Assembly (NCBI GenBank): GCA_937896235.1
Contig: CALBMX010000046.1
Coordinates: 1 to 39,541 of the forward strand
Source: an uncultured bacterium
GTDB taxonomy: Bacteria; Planctomycetota; UBA1135; GCA-002686595
Length of the DNA stretch: 39,541 bases
Reading direction: 5' to 3'
Part shown: piece after piece, positions 32,266-39,541 of the stretch
Layout of the letters: each line of letters starts with the position of its first letter
Position numbering within the stretch: the first letter of the stretch is position 1
Notes under the pieces: model-generated
Told to the model about the DNA's origin: nothing
Database searches by the model: none
What the model saw: the letters and a program-made list of their open reading frames with translations, nothing else
Program-made: the position numbers and the translations under genes

Positions 32266-32992
32266 CTCCGTCCATTCTATCGAGGAGCGCCTGGCGAGCG
32301 CGCGTAAACAGGAGCGCTGGGCGACTGTCTATCGCGAGTCTCCCGAGATCTTTCGGGCCTTTGAAAATGCCGAGGATCCAGACGGGGTCGCTGCTCTACG
32401 CCTAGCGGAAATCGCCGGGGTTCGTGGGAAACGCGTACTCGAAGTCGGGTGCGGAACGGGCTGGCTAACCCGCGCCGTCGCCCCCTTGGCCACAACCCAT
32501 GTAGCCGTCGAACCCGAGCTCCGGATGTTGGAACGCGCGGAGTTTTTAGGTGCTGCCGAGGTCTTGAGGGCGCGCGGCGAGTCGCTACCCCTAAAAGCGA
32601 GCTCGTTCGATCGAGCTGTTATGAGCTTCGTTCTCCTGGATTTGCGGCCGAGTGTCCGGAGCGCTGTCTTGGCGGAATGTGAGCGTGTTCTTTGCGCCTC
32701 GGACGACCACGCCGGAACGTGGGTGATAGAGAACGCAGGCTCCGGAGCGTTTCAAGAGCTGCGCGGCATCGAGGATCTTGAGGGTCACGGTGAGGTGCGC
32801 CCCCTGGTCGAGGACTGTGGATTCGAGGTCGTCGAGACCGTTGAAACCGAGCTGCGATTCAACGATGCGGCACAGGCCGAGCTTGTGCTGGGAACGATTT
32901 TAGGCGAGAGGGTGCGGGCCGTATTGAAGCGCCAGCCCCGTGCGAGTATCCCGCTTCACATCGCGCTACTGTTTCGGCCGAGGCGCGACTAG
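32222..32992 (+). CDS. Class I SAM-dependent methyltransferase
   Basis: The 256-residue protein has motif I VLEVGCGTGWLTRAVAP, motif II VAVEPELRMLERAE, the AESLPLKASSFDRAVMSFVLLDL-like region (motif III-IV, seen as RGESLPLKASSFDRAV), and a C-terminal domain with a PHIALLF-type ending (LHIALLFRPRRD). It fits the Methyltransf_11 group. The acceptor is unknown. The first usable start in this frame is the GTG at 32222, which overlaps the hydrolase by 44 bp; a later non-ATG start is possible, so the exact N-terminus is uncertain. The gene converges on the radical SAM gene with 12 bp between. Confidence 0.82.
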   Translation: MFAHGPCAAWSRRISSVHSIEERLASARKQERWATVYRESPEIFRAFENAEDPDGVAALRLAEIAGVRGKRVLEVGCGTGWLTRAVAPLATTHVAVEPELRMLERAEFLGAAEVLRARGESLPLKASSFDRAVMSFVLLDLRPSVRSAVLAECERVLCASDDHAGTWVIENAGSGAFQELRGIEDLEGHGEVRPLVEDCGFEVVETVETELRFNDAAQAELVLGTILGERVRAVLKRQPRASIPLHIALLFRPRRD

Positions 32993-33004
32993 CAGGACCT
33001 CTCG

Positions 33005-33808
33005 CTAGGTGAGCGGCGCAGCCCAGGCTTCGCTGCCGACGAGCAGCTCGCCCGCCTCGTACCAAAAGAACTCAACCGTCGACGAGTTCAGCATCTCGTC
33101 GCGGCGCCAAACCAAAAGGGGAAGGTTCGAAGCCTTAGCCTCGTCACAAGCGGCGCGGAAATCAGTCGCCGAGAGCGAGAGTGTGTCGCCGGTGGAGACC
33201 CCTCCGCGGCCAACCGCTTGAAAGCGGTAGAGATGCCACGCGTGAATGTTGGCACCTTCGGCAAGTCGAGCCCGCATCCATTCCACAAGCTGCGGGATCT
33301 CCTTGTAGTTCTTCGCGTTGAGCACGGTGCCGATGGTGAACTGCTGGCCCGCCTCGATGCACTCAGCTACGCGGCGCTGCACAAGCTCAAAATGTCCGCT
33401 GGGCTGCGAGCCAAGAATGACGCGAAGCGAGTCGTGCTTTTTCGCCGACGAGCCGTCCATCGGGAAGATGAAACGGTCGACATGCTGGAGCTGGGCGAAG
33501 TCTGCGGGCAGACGAATACCATTTGTATTGACTTGAACCGTGAGTCCGAGTCCTTTCGCGTGACGCGCAAGATCGGTTAGTCTCTTGTCGCCGTCGCGCC
33601 AAAGGGCGGGTTCGCCTCCACCTAAAACAACGTTCTCGTAGCCCGCGTCAGATAGCGCATCAATAAGAGCGCAGGCCTGGCCAAAAGACATGCGGTCGAA
33701 ACCGAGGTCACTTGCGCAAAAAGTGCAGCCCATATCACATTTGGGCAGCAGGAATAGCGCGGCGATAGTCTTGCCGGGCTGGGAAGTTATGGTTGGCTTA
33801 AGATTCAC
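33005..33808 (-). CDS. Radical SAM protein
   Basis: The 267-residue protein has the radical SAM motif CDMGCTFC (C24, C28, C31) and GGGEPALW, the second SAM-binding signature. The rest follows the TIM-barrel pattern of MoaA/PqqE-like proteins: VQVNTNGIRLP, IFPMDGSSAKKHDSLR, FTIGTVLNAKNYKEIPQLVEWMRA, and WHLYRFQAVGRG. No SPASM or twitch cysteine cluster is seen, so it is a single-cluster enzyme. No precursor peptide gene or known partner lies next to it. The substrate is unknown. Confidence 0.87.
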   Translation of the reverse strand: MNLKPTITSQPGKTIAALFLLPKCDMGCTFCASDLGFDRMSFGQACALIDALSDAGYENVVLGGGEPALWRDGDKRLTDLARHAKGLGLTVQVNTNGIRLPADFAQLQHVDRFIFPMDGSSAKKHDSLRVILGSQPSGHFELVQRRVAECIEAGQQFTIGTVLNAKNYKEIPQLVEWMRARLAEGANIHAWHLYRFQAVGRGGVSTGDTLSLSATDFRAACDEAKASNLPLLVWRRDEMLNSSTVEFFWYEAGELLVGSEAWAAPLT

Positions 33809-33916
33809 GTCACCTATTGTAATGCGTCCGGTTCAACATGGGTCCGTTTGGCTGTATCGCGATACACGAAGTCTGGCAGCACGACACGCATCCGTCCCCT
33901 TTCAGGTTTTGCCATC

Positions 33917-34918
33917 ATGAAGTCCTTTATCCTCATGGCCGGTCTGCTCGTTTCCTCGGCCCTCCCCTCACAGGATGGACCAACAAGTCGCCCGGCTTAC
34001 GACCCTCTTGTTCTTTCCGTAAACGCAAAAGTTCAGCGGGTGGATCTTGTTGCGAAGAGGGGCGCTCGAGACATCCCCATTCTGATCTATTCCCCCGCCG
34101 GTTCGCACGTACCTCTGCCTGTCCTCGTGTTCAGTCACGGTCTTGGTGGCAGTCGGATGGGATGCTCGTTTTTAGGTGATCACTGGGCGGCGCGTGGTTA
34201 TGCGGTCGCGTTTGTGCAGCACGCGGGCAGCGATGAAGGTGTTTGGATGGACCTCCCAAAGTGGAGGCGTTTTGGTGCGCTGAAGGAAGCGGCCTCCAGC
34301 GAGAATCTCAAGCTGCGCACCCAAGATATCGTGTCCGTTTTGGATGCGCTGACGGAGTGGAATGGGGACGAGGGCCACCCGCTTTTTGAGCGCCTTGACC
34401 TTGAGCATGTCGGAATGTCGGGCCACTCCTTCGGGGCGCTTACGACCCAGATGGTTAGCGGTCAAAAGAGCGGGCTGTTCGGCGGGAAGTGGGGAGAGGG
34501 GCGCATCGACGCCTCGATCGCCTTGAGCCCCAGCCCACCGCAAGTTGGCAGCCTTGCGAGCGCTTTTGCGGAGGTCTTTGTCCCTATGCTACTAATGACG
34601 GGGACCAACGATGTGTCTCCGATAGGAAGCAACAACATGGAGACCCGCACCAAAGTTTTTCCGGCTCTACCGGAGACGATCGATCGGTACGAGCTCGTTC
34701 TCGATGGTGCAGAGCACTCGGCGTTTACCGACACGGTCTTGTTCGGCGAGAATAGTGATCCCCATCCGAACCACCACCGTGTGATCTTGGCCCTCTCGAC
34801 GGCGTTTTGGGACGCGTACTTGTTGGAGGATAAGGCCGCTCAAGAGTGGCTCGTCGGAGCCGCGCCGCGCCGCCTGATGGAGGCTGCCGACGCGTGGCAA
34901 TACGCCCGGGCGAAGTAG
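33917..34918 (+). CDS. Secreted alpha/beta hydrolase (PAF-acetylhydrolase-like)
   Basis: I choose the ATG at 33917, which gives a signal peptide (MKSFILMAGLLVSSALPSQ) and 333 aa. The fold shows VLVFSHGLGGSRMGCSFLGDHWAARGYAVAFVQHAGSDEGVW, a nucleophile elbow in VGMSGHSFGALTTQ, an acid in LLMTGTNDVSP and a histidine in LDGAEHSAFTD. The FSHGLGG/SHSFG pattern is that of the platelet-activating-factor acetylhydrolase and dienelactone hydrolase group. It would act as an exported esterase; the substrate is unknown. Its stop lies four bases from that of the convergent secreted protein gene. Confidence 0.87.
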   Translation: MKSFILMAGLLVSSALPSQDGPTSRPAYDPLVLSVNAKVQRVDLVAKRGARDIPILIYSPAGSHVPLPVLVFSHGLGGSRMGCSFLGDHWAARGYAVAFVQHAGSDEGVWMDLPKWRRFGALKEAASSENLKLRTQDIVSVLDALTEWNGDEGHPLFERLDLEHVGMSGHSFGALTTQMVSGQKSGLFGGKWGEGRIDASIALSPSPPQVGSLASAFAEVFVPMLLMTGTNDVSPIGSNNMETRTKVFPALPETIDRYELVLDGAEHSAFTDTVLFGENSDPHPNHHRVILALSTAFWDAYLLEDKAAQEWLVGAAPRRLMEAADAWQYARAK

Positions 34919-34922
34919 GCCT

Positions 34923-35903
34923 CTAGCGTACCGGCGCGTACAGCGAGCGCCAGGTTCCGCCGAAGTCTTCGTCTTCAGCGCCGAAGCTCAGGTACGCGTG
35001 ATGGATGGTCAAGGGGGCTGCCGAGATCGCCTCAATCTTGTGACCATCTATCGTGTAGGAGCACACAGAGGTTTCGGGAATCGAAAGGGTGCGCAGGCCC
35101 GTTGTGTCGTCTTGTTGGCCGACGATCGCGACCTGCCACATCACCGAGCGAAATGGTCCTTGGTCGCCGGGGTCCTCAGAAGCCGCGCACCAGATACTGT
35201 CGTCGCGCTCGTCATACCAAAGGTCTGCGATGTCGCGTTGCCCGTTCGGGTCGATCCACTTTCCTGGAGTCTTGGGAGTCAGATCATGCGCCGCAGGTAG
35301 CCATTGCAAAGCGCCGGCTTTCAAGTCGAGTACACCGGAGATCAATGCTCCGCGCTTGTGGGAGTTGGAGCCTCCTCGCTCGCCAAGGACAAGCTGAATA
35401 CGACCGTCGGCTAATGCCCAGCAGGTCACGCCTTCGTAGTTGTCGCCGTCCCCTAGGTCCCACGCCATGGGGTCGGCGACCCGAGTCGGAAGGGGCCAGG
35501 ATTGGACGACGTCCACGCCGCTCAGATCTTCATCCAGAGCCAAGTGAAACAGGCGTCCGGGACCGTTTGCGCGGCGACCGCTTTCGGCAGCTAGGTATTC
35601 GTTTGTGCGGCCTGGGATGCGGTGGATCGCCTCAAGATCACTCGCTCGATCTTCGCCCTTGTCGAGGGACTTCACCTTCAACGCCGAGTACACATTGGTG
35701 CCGTCGCCAAGGACCTCGAGAATGCCAACGCGGTTCCCGCCTTTTTCGGCCTTCGTGTCTTGCACGATGAGGTAACTGGAACCGCTGATAGGGGCCATCC
35801 CGCTGATGCCCGGAATCTCGTTCTTGTCTGCGAGCGACAAGCCGAGGGCGAGAGTGGCCAGAGTGGCGGCAGCGAGGGAGCTTCTGTATAGGGAGAGGTT
35901 CAT
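34923..35903 (-). CDS. Secreted beta-propeller-like protein
   Basis: From the ATG at 35903 the protein is 326 aa with a signal peptide (MNLSLYRSSLAAATLATLALGLSLA). The rest consists of repeated short beta segments (SSYLIVQDTKAEKGGNRVGILEVL, DLEAIHRIPGRTNEYLAAES, NYEGVTCWALADGRIQLVLGER, DIADLWYDERDDSIWCAASE) of the kind seen in phytase-like or esterase-like propeller domains. The DLEAI and NYEGVTC segments resemble such repeats. No catalytic residue can be named. The ATG is 28 bp from a 21-bp perfect hairpin. It converges with the alpha/beta hydrolase gene with only four bases between. Confidence 0.75.
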   Translation of the reverse strand: MNLSLYRSSLAAATLATLALGLSLADKNEIPGISGMAPISGSSYLIVQDTKAEKGGNRVGILEVLGDGTNVYSALKVKSLDKGEDRASDLEAIHRIPGRTNEYLAAESGRRANGPGRLFHLALDEDLSGVDVVQSWPLPTRVADPMAWDLGDGDNYEGVTCWALADGRIQLVLGERGGSNSHKRGALISGVLDLKAGALQWLPAAHDLTPKTPGKWIDPNGQRDIADLWYDERDDSIWCAASEDPGDQGPFRSVMWQVAIVGQQDDTTGLRTLSIPETSVCSYTIDGHKIEAISAAPLTIHHAYLSFGAEDEDFGGTWRSLYAPVR

Positions 35904-35912
35904 GAGGCCCAG

Positions 35913-35942
35913 TTTATAGGGCAATCGTGAATAACGTGTGAA
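35913..35942 (-). promoter_or_regulatory. Candidate promoter of the propeller-like gene, overlapping a hairpin
   Basis: On the minus strand TATAAA (35918-35913, five of six consensus matches) lies nine bases before the ATG. TTCACA (35942-35937, five of six) sits 18 bp further upstream, inside one arm of the perfect hairpin at 35932-35981. The pair would place transcription start within a few bases of the start codon. Based on sequence match only. Confidence 0.35.
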
Positions 35943-35981
35943 GGCCCTTGGAAGTCTCCCTCCAAGGGCCTTCACACGTTA
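35932..35981 (-). terminator. 21-bp perfect inverted repeat downstream of the amidohydrolase gene
   Basis: Positions 35932-35952 and 35961-35981 are exact reverse complements, 21 bp, around an eight-base loop. The stem includes AAGGCCCTTGGA and its complement. It begins 13 bp after the amidohydrolase stop and precedes the propeller-like gene, so it most likely terminates the amidohydrolase transcript. Only weak T-rich sequence follows on the minus strand. A regulator operator or mRNA-stabilising structure are alternatives. Confidence 0.75.
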
Positions 35982-35994
35982 CGAGGAGGAGTGC

Positions 35995-38604
35995 CTACTT
36001 TGCAATCTTGCTGTGAAGTCGGGCGCGGTACTTGTCGTATAGATCCGTCTGACGGTTGCTCATACTGACTTCGTTACCATCGATCCACATACGGAGAACT
36101 TGGGTGGTCGCCTCGAACAAGTCACCGTCGGTCATCACGATGTCGGCGCGTTTGCCAGCGGTCAGGCTGCCGAGCGAATCCTGCATTCCCACCACCTCTG
36201 CGGCGTGCAGGGTGACTGCACGTAGGGCCTCGCCTTTGGAGAGGCCCCAGTTCGCCGCAAAGCCCGCCGCGAAGGGGAGGTTGCGCGGGTTCTCGTCGTC
36301 GCTCGACATGATCGCGATGGGAACTCCGGCGCGTGCGAGCACGGCCGCGTTTGCATAGCGGCTGTCAAAAGGGTCAAAGTCGGAACGCGGGACGGAGAGC
36401 ACAGGGCCAACAACAACAGAGAGACCCTCGCTCGCAATCCGGTCGGCAACCTTCCAGCCCTCGGTGACACCGTAGAGGACAACATCGAGCTCCTCCTCTC
36501 TCGCAAAGCGCATCGCACCCAAGATGGTCTGCGCGCCATCCGCGTGAAGAGCGATGCGTTTCTCGCCAAGGGCGTAGGGAGCCAGCGCCTCAAGGCGACG
36601 ATCGCCAAGGGGAGCTAGGCCGTTGTCCGCGGCTGCATCGGTGAGGCGACGCCACGAGCGAGCCTCTTCCAGCAGGTCCCGGAGCTCCGTAACTCTCTCG
36701 GGATCTTTGTCGTCTTTTGCGTCGTTGCGCATACGGGGAAAGTTGATGTGCAACATGTCCCGGTCTTTGCATACGAGCTCTTCCCAAGTCATGCCGTCGA
36801 GGTCAATCACCGACGACTGCCCCATGATGGGGCCGCCGCCTTGCGGAGAAGTTTGCGTGCGTGTGATCCCACTAATTCGGGTGACGGCTATATGGGCGGA
36901 TTCGGGGTGAACGGAGGAGGTCACCGAGAGGTCCGGCTGGTTGCCACCTAGCTCCGACGTGTCATTTGTTGCTGGCACCGAGCCGATCTCAAAGAGACCA
37001 ATTGGTGTGTCGAGGGCGATCATGCCAGGCCAGAGATGTTTGCCTGTCGCGTCGATGACCTCGCAGTCGTCAGGGAGCTCAACGCCAGCGCCAACCGCAA
37101 CAATCCGACTGCCGAAGATCACGACTGTTCCCCCTGGAATCGCGGGGCCATCGGCGGGGTGGACGGTGCCGCCGACGAGCGCCAGCAGACCTTCGCCCGC
37201 TACGGCGGGCGGAGTGGCGGGCGCACCGGAGCGTATGTCCATCTCGGGGTTGGAAGTGACGTCAGCGCGGTACAGGCCGAAGGCGTCTAAGCGCTCGAAT
37301 TCAATCTCACCATCCACCATCGTCCACTGCACCTGCGAATAGACCGAGAGGGGATCGGCATCCAATAGAACCAAGTCGGCGTCCTTGCCCACTTCAATCG
37401 ATCCGATGCGATCACCCAGGCCAAGCTGTTTGGCGCCATTTAAGGTCGCCATCTGGAGGGCGTCCACGCGGTCGAGGCCAGCGTAGCGCACGGACTTGGC
37501 AGCCTCGTGGTAGAGGTGCCGCATCAGCTCGTCGCTGTCGGAGTTGATCGTGGAGAGCACGCCCGCCTCATGGAGAAGTGCTGCGTTCTGCGGGATCGCG
37601 TCATAGGCTTCGATTTTGTAGTTCCACCAGTCGCTAAAGGTCGAGGTGCCTGCGCCGTGCTCAGCGATCTCGGCGGCGACCTTGTAGCCCTCAAGAACGT
37701 GTTGCAATGTTTGGATGCGGAACCCGAACTCTTCGGCCTTGCGAAGCAGCATAAGGATCTCGTCGGCACGATAGCTGTGGCTGTGTACTTTGACGCTTCC
37801 TTCGAGGATCCCGAGCAGGGTCTCTAGGCGAATATCACGACGCGGCGGGGTCGGGTCTTCGCCCTGAGCAACGGCCTCATCGTATGTCTTCCATCCTTCG
37901 CCATAGGCTACCGCGCGTGTAAAGGCGCGATCATAGACGGCCTCGATGCCACGGCGCGAAGAGGGAAACCTGTCCCTGTTTCCACCCCAGTTCGAACCCT
38001 TTGGATTTTCACCAAGCGCAAATTTGATGCCTTGGGGTGCGTCGGGGAAGACCAGCTCCGCAGCGGTCACGCCCCACTTAAGCTTCAGCACTTCGCTGCG
38101 TCCACCGATGGCGTTTGCCGATCCGTGCAAACACTGAATCGTGGTCACGCCGCCGGCCAGAGCACGGTAGATGCCAACGTCGTCGGGATCGATCGTGTCG
38201 CTAATATCGCAGTCCGCCGTGATCGTCAGGGTTCCCTCGTTCACACCACCGGAAATCGCGGTGTGCGAATGGGTGTCGATGACACCAGGCGCAAGGTGCT
38301 TCCCGCTACCGTCGATGACGAGCAGCCCGTCGGAGGCGCCAGAGAGACTCTCACTCTCGCCTTCGGTGACACTTGTGATCTTACCGTCTTTGACAACCAC
38401 CGTCCCGAGGAACGCCGGGCGCAGAGCGGTGTGAATCGTGACGTTTTGAATAATACACGCGCCACCCGTTTGGAGGGTGGGCACACGCATCGTGTCCGTC
38501 TCAAAGGCGTGTGTCACGGTGTCGTCCTCTGCTCTTGCGTGGGCGCCAGGCAGGGCCAAAAGTACAGTCGCGAGTAGGCCGAAGGTGATGGAAGAGTTCT
38601 TCAT
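35995..38604 (-). CDS. Secreted tandem amidohydrolase, second half degenerate
   Basis: From the ATG at 38604 the protein is 869 aa, opening with a signal peptide (ITFGLLATVLLALPGAHARA). Residues about 45-440 form a complete amidohydrolase-superfamily domain: metal ligands H112 and H114 in DTHSHT, H274 in VHSHS, H302 in LQHVLEG and D356 in NSDSDEL, with GIKFALGENPKG nearby. Residues about 474-869 form a second domain of the same fold (LVGGTVHPADG, DATGKHLWPGMIA, HAAEVVGMQDSLGSLTAGKRADIVMTDG) in which the HxH position reads ALDTP and other ligands are missing. The second half is therefore probably structural. The substrate is unknown. An ATG at 38637, two bases after the upstream stop, is an alternative start. 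The neighbouring gene is another amidohydrolase. Confidence 0.88.
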   Translation of the reverse strand: MKNSSITFGLLATVLLALPGAHARAEDDTVTHAFETDTMRVPTLQTGGACIIQNVTIHTALRPAFLGTVVVKDGKITSVTEGESESLSGASDGLLVIDGSGKHLAPGVIDTHSHTAISGGVNEGTLTITADCDISDTIDPDDVGIYRALAGGVTTIQCLHGSANAIGGRSEVLKLKWGVTAAELVFPDAPQGIKFALGENPKGSNWGGNRDRFPSSRRGIEAVYDRAFTRAVAYGEGWKTYDEAVAQGEDPTPPRRDIRLETLLGILEGSVKVHSHSYRADEILMLLRKAEEFGFRIQTLQHVLEGYKVAAEIAEHGAGTSTFSDWWNYKIEAYDAIPQNAALLHEAGVLSTINSDSDELMRHLYHEAAKSVRYAGLDRVDALQMATLNGAKQLGLGDRIGSIEVGKDADLVLLDADPLSVYSQVQWTMVDGEIEFERLDAFGLYRADVTSNPEMDIRSGAPATPPAVAGEGLLALVGGTVHPADGPAIPGGTVVIFGSRIVAVGAGVELPDDCEVIDATGKHLWPGMIALDTPIGLFEIGSVPATNDTSELGGNQPDLSVTSSVHPESAHIAVTRISGITRTQTSPQGGGPIMGQSSVIDLDGMTWEELVCKDRDMLHINFPRMRNDAKDDKDPERVTELRDLLEEARSWRRLTDAAADNGLAPLGDRRLEALAPYALGEKRIALHADGAQTILGAMRFAREEELDVVLYGVTEGWKVADRIASEGLSVVVGPVLSVPRSDFDPFDSRYANAAVLARAGVPIAIMSSDDENPRNLPFAAGFAANWGLSKGEALRAVTLHAAEVVGMQDSLGSLTAGKRADIVMTDGDLFEATTQVLRMWIDGNEVSMSNRQTDLYDKYRARLHSKIAK

Positions 38605-38639
38605 AATAATTTTTGTGTTCAAGTTCCAATTCCTCATCA

Positions 38640-39541
38640 CTAGTGGCACGAGTAGCGCTCTTCGTCGTGGTCTTCGTAACCCCAGTTGAGAACGGCGTGG
38701 GAGTGCTCCGGAGTGTGCACTCCTCGGAAGGTTTTCGAATCTTCTCCCCACGGCCCGCTCACGGTATTGGTGCCAGAGATCTCCAAGCCGTCAACCACTC
38801 CATCGAAGACCATCGTGATCGACATGCTATCCATGTCAAATGTTGCGATCATGGAGACACTTGTGCCGCTTACAGAACCGGAAACGGTAGATTTCAGATC
38901 GCCTTCACCCATGGGGCTCGGCATGGAGAGCGAGCCGCTGATCGTGCCATCTTCTGCCATGGTGAGCTCGAGGGTAGCCTCGTTGGAATCCCCATCGGAA
39001 GTAGACGTGAAATCCCAGTGCCCCGAGAGGTCGACACCCTTCTCCGGACCCTTACCATCCGTCTTCTTGTCTTTGATCTCGAACTCCGTCACCGAACCGT
39101 CTACCGCAATCAGGGCGAGCTGCGCATCTTTGGTCATGGGGTCAGCGCTCCAAATGCAAAGCGTCGCAGCACTTCCGCTTACGATTTTCCCTAAGTGATT
39201 GGAGACGCCCAGCAGGCGCGCCGCTTCGCTCGTAAGCGCGGCGCGTGCGTAATCGGCGGGCAAGCCAGCCTCGACAAGCTGCTGTAACTTCTCCAGCAGA
39301 TCGCTCGGCGATTTACTTCCCGTTCCGAAATAGACACGCACGCCGGCTTCCTGCAGCCGAATCGCGTTGTCGCGACGCTCTTCCCAGAGTCGTCGACGCT
39401 CGACTTGCAAGGCCATCGGCTCGGCGTATTTCCAAGACGTCTCTTCGTCCGTCTCTTCTTCAGGTGTCTCTTCAGGTGTCTCTTCAGGTGTCGCTTCCGG
39501 TGTCGCTTCCGGTGTCGCTTCCGGTGTCGCTTCCGTCGTCG
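38640..39541 (-). CDS. Amidohydrolase C-terminal part with beta-barrel extension (partial)
   Basis: The reading frame is open to the window end, so the 5' part is missing. The upstream codons give a threonine-proline-glutamate-alanine linker made of tandem repeats. Next comes the end of an amidohydrolase domain (GVRVYFGTGSKSPSDLLEKLQQLV, AALTSEAARLLGVSNHLGKIVSGSAATLCIWSADPM, with the final metal aspartate position not identifiable). The last 130 residues form a separate glycine- and serine-rich beta domain (GHWDFTSTSDGD, TLELTMAEDGTISGSLS, VSGTSVSMIATFDMDSMSITMVFDG), which looks like a small beta barrel. The stop lies two bases before a possible start of the next amidohydrolase gene, so both are likely one operon. 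Confidence 0.8.
   Translation of the reverse strand, partial: TTEATPEATPEATPEATPEETPEETPEEETDEETSWKYAEPMALQVERRRLWEERRDNAIRLQEAGVRVYFGTGSKSPSDLLEKLQQLVEAGLPADYARAALTSEAARLLGVSNHLGKIVSGSAATLCIWSADPMTKDAQLALIAVDGSVTEFEIKDKKTDGKGPEKGVDLSGHWDFTSTSDGDSNEATLELTMAEDGTISGSLSMPSPMGEGDLKSTVSGSVSGTSVSMIATFDMDSMSITMVFDGVVDGLEISGTNTVSGPWGEDSKTFRGVHTPEHSHAVLNWGYEDHDEERYSCH
39459..39530. repeat. 12-bp tandem repeats coding for Thr-Pro-Glu-Ala/Glu
   Basis: Six consecutive 12-bp units lie here: two of TTCAGGTGTCTC, one TTCAGGTGTCGC, then three of TTCCGGTGTCGC, followed by a degenerate partial unit at the window edge. Read on the coding (minus) strand they give repeated Thr-Pro-Glu-Ala and Thr-Pro-Glu-Glu. 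This is an in-frame minisatellite in an acidic, proline-rich linker of the partial amidohydrolase, and its copy number may vary between strains. Confidence 0.9.

Noticed and set aside
39459..39530. CRISPR-like array
   Set aside because: The units are contiguous 12-bp repeats without spacers and translate in frame as a protein linker.
1..39541. Defence island, prophage, tRNA or rRNA genes
   Set aside because: No integrase, phage structural genes, restriction-modification or toxin-antitoxin motifs, and no tRNA or rRNA sequence that I could recognise; the only mobile element is the single insertion sequence.

Overview
The window looks like a piece of chromosome from a GC-rich planctomycete (Planctomycetota). 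The clearest pointers are the adjacent DUF1800 and DUF1501 secretory pair, a secreted sulfatase-superfamily lipoprotein, large secreted tandem amidohydrolases, weak or absent Shine-Dalgarno sequences, and several start codons that need GTG or TTG. This is inferred from gene content only; no rRNA or tRNA is present to confirm it.

Layout. 1-4.2 kb: a compact minus-strand biotin operon, bioB, then a fused bioF-bioD, then bioA. 4.4-6.1 kb: a tryptophan 2,3-dioxygenase followed directly by a small EF-hand lipoprotein gene with a TTG start. 6.1-8.8 kb: a DUF547 secreted protein and a UbiD-type decarboxylase, both on the minus strand. 8.87-10.47 kb: one intact insertion sequence with 10-bp inverted repeats and a CTAG target duplication, sitting just upstream of the ubiD-like gene. 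10.7-13.6 kb: the DUF1800/DUF1501 pair. 13.6-16.1 kb: a Nudix hydrolase, folC and a conserved-looking 169-aa protein overlapping folC. 16.1-17.6 kb: a three-gene membrane cassette whose members overlap by GTGA, including a 42-aa single-helix protein. 17.6-20.7 kb: rsgA, diverging from a SpoU-type RNA methyltransferase and rarA across a 40-bp mirror-symmetric promoter. 20.9-24.3 kb: a short-chain dehydrogenase, a methyltransferase, and a run of three small fold-only enzymes (ABM, VOC, VOC). 24.5-26.5 kb: a sulfatase-fold lipoprotein with threonine at the nucleophile position. 26.6-30.6 kb: recD2, rpsU with a strong terminator, and an RluA/RluD-type pseudouridine synthase. 30.6-35.9 kb: a CnoX/YbbN-like thioredoxin-TPR protein, two alpha/beta hydrolases, a methyltransferase, a radical SAM protein and a secreted beta-propeller-like protein. 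36-39.5 kb: a tandem amidohydrolase and the C-terminal part of another amidohydrolase that runs off the window end.

Most of the window is ordinary housekeeping sequence (biotin, folate, ribosome assembly, DNA repair, rRNA modification). The least explained parts are the histidine-bearing membrane cassette at 16.1-17.6 kb, the perfectly symmetric and apparently leaderless rsgA/spoU promoter, the BioF-BioD fusion that joins non-consecutive pathway steps, and the 21-bp perfect hairpin at 35.9 kb that overlaps a candidate promoter. I did not see a defence island, CRISPR array, prophage or biosynthetic cluster.
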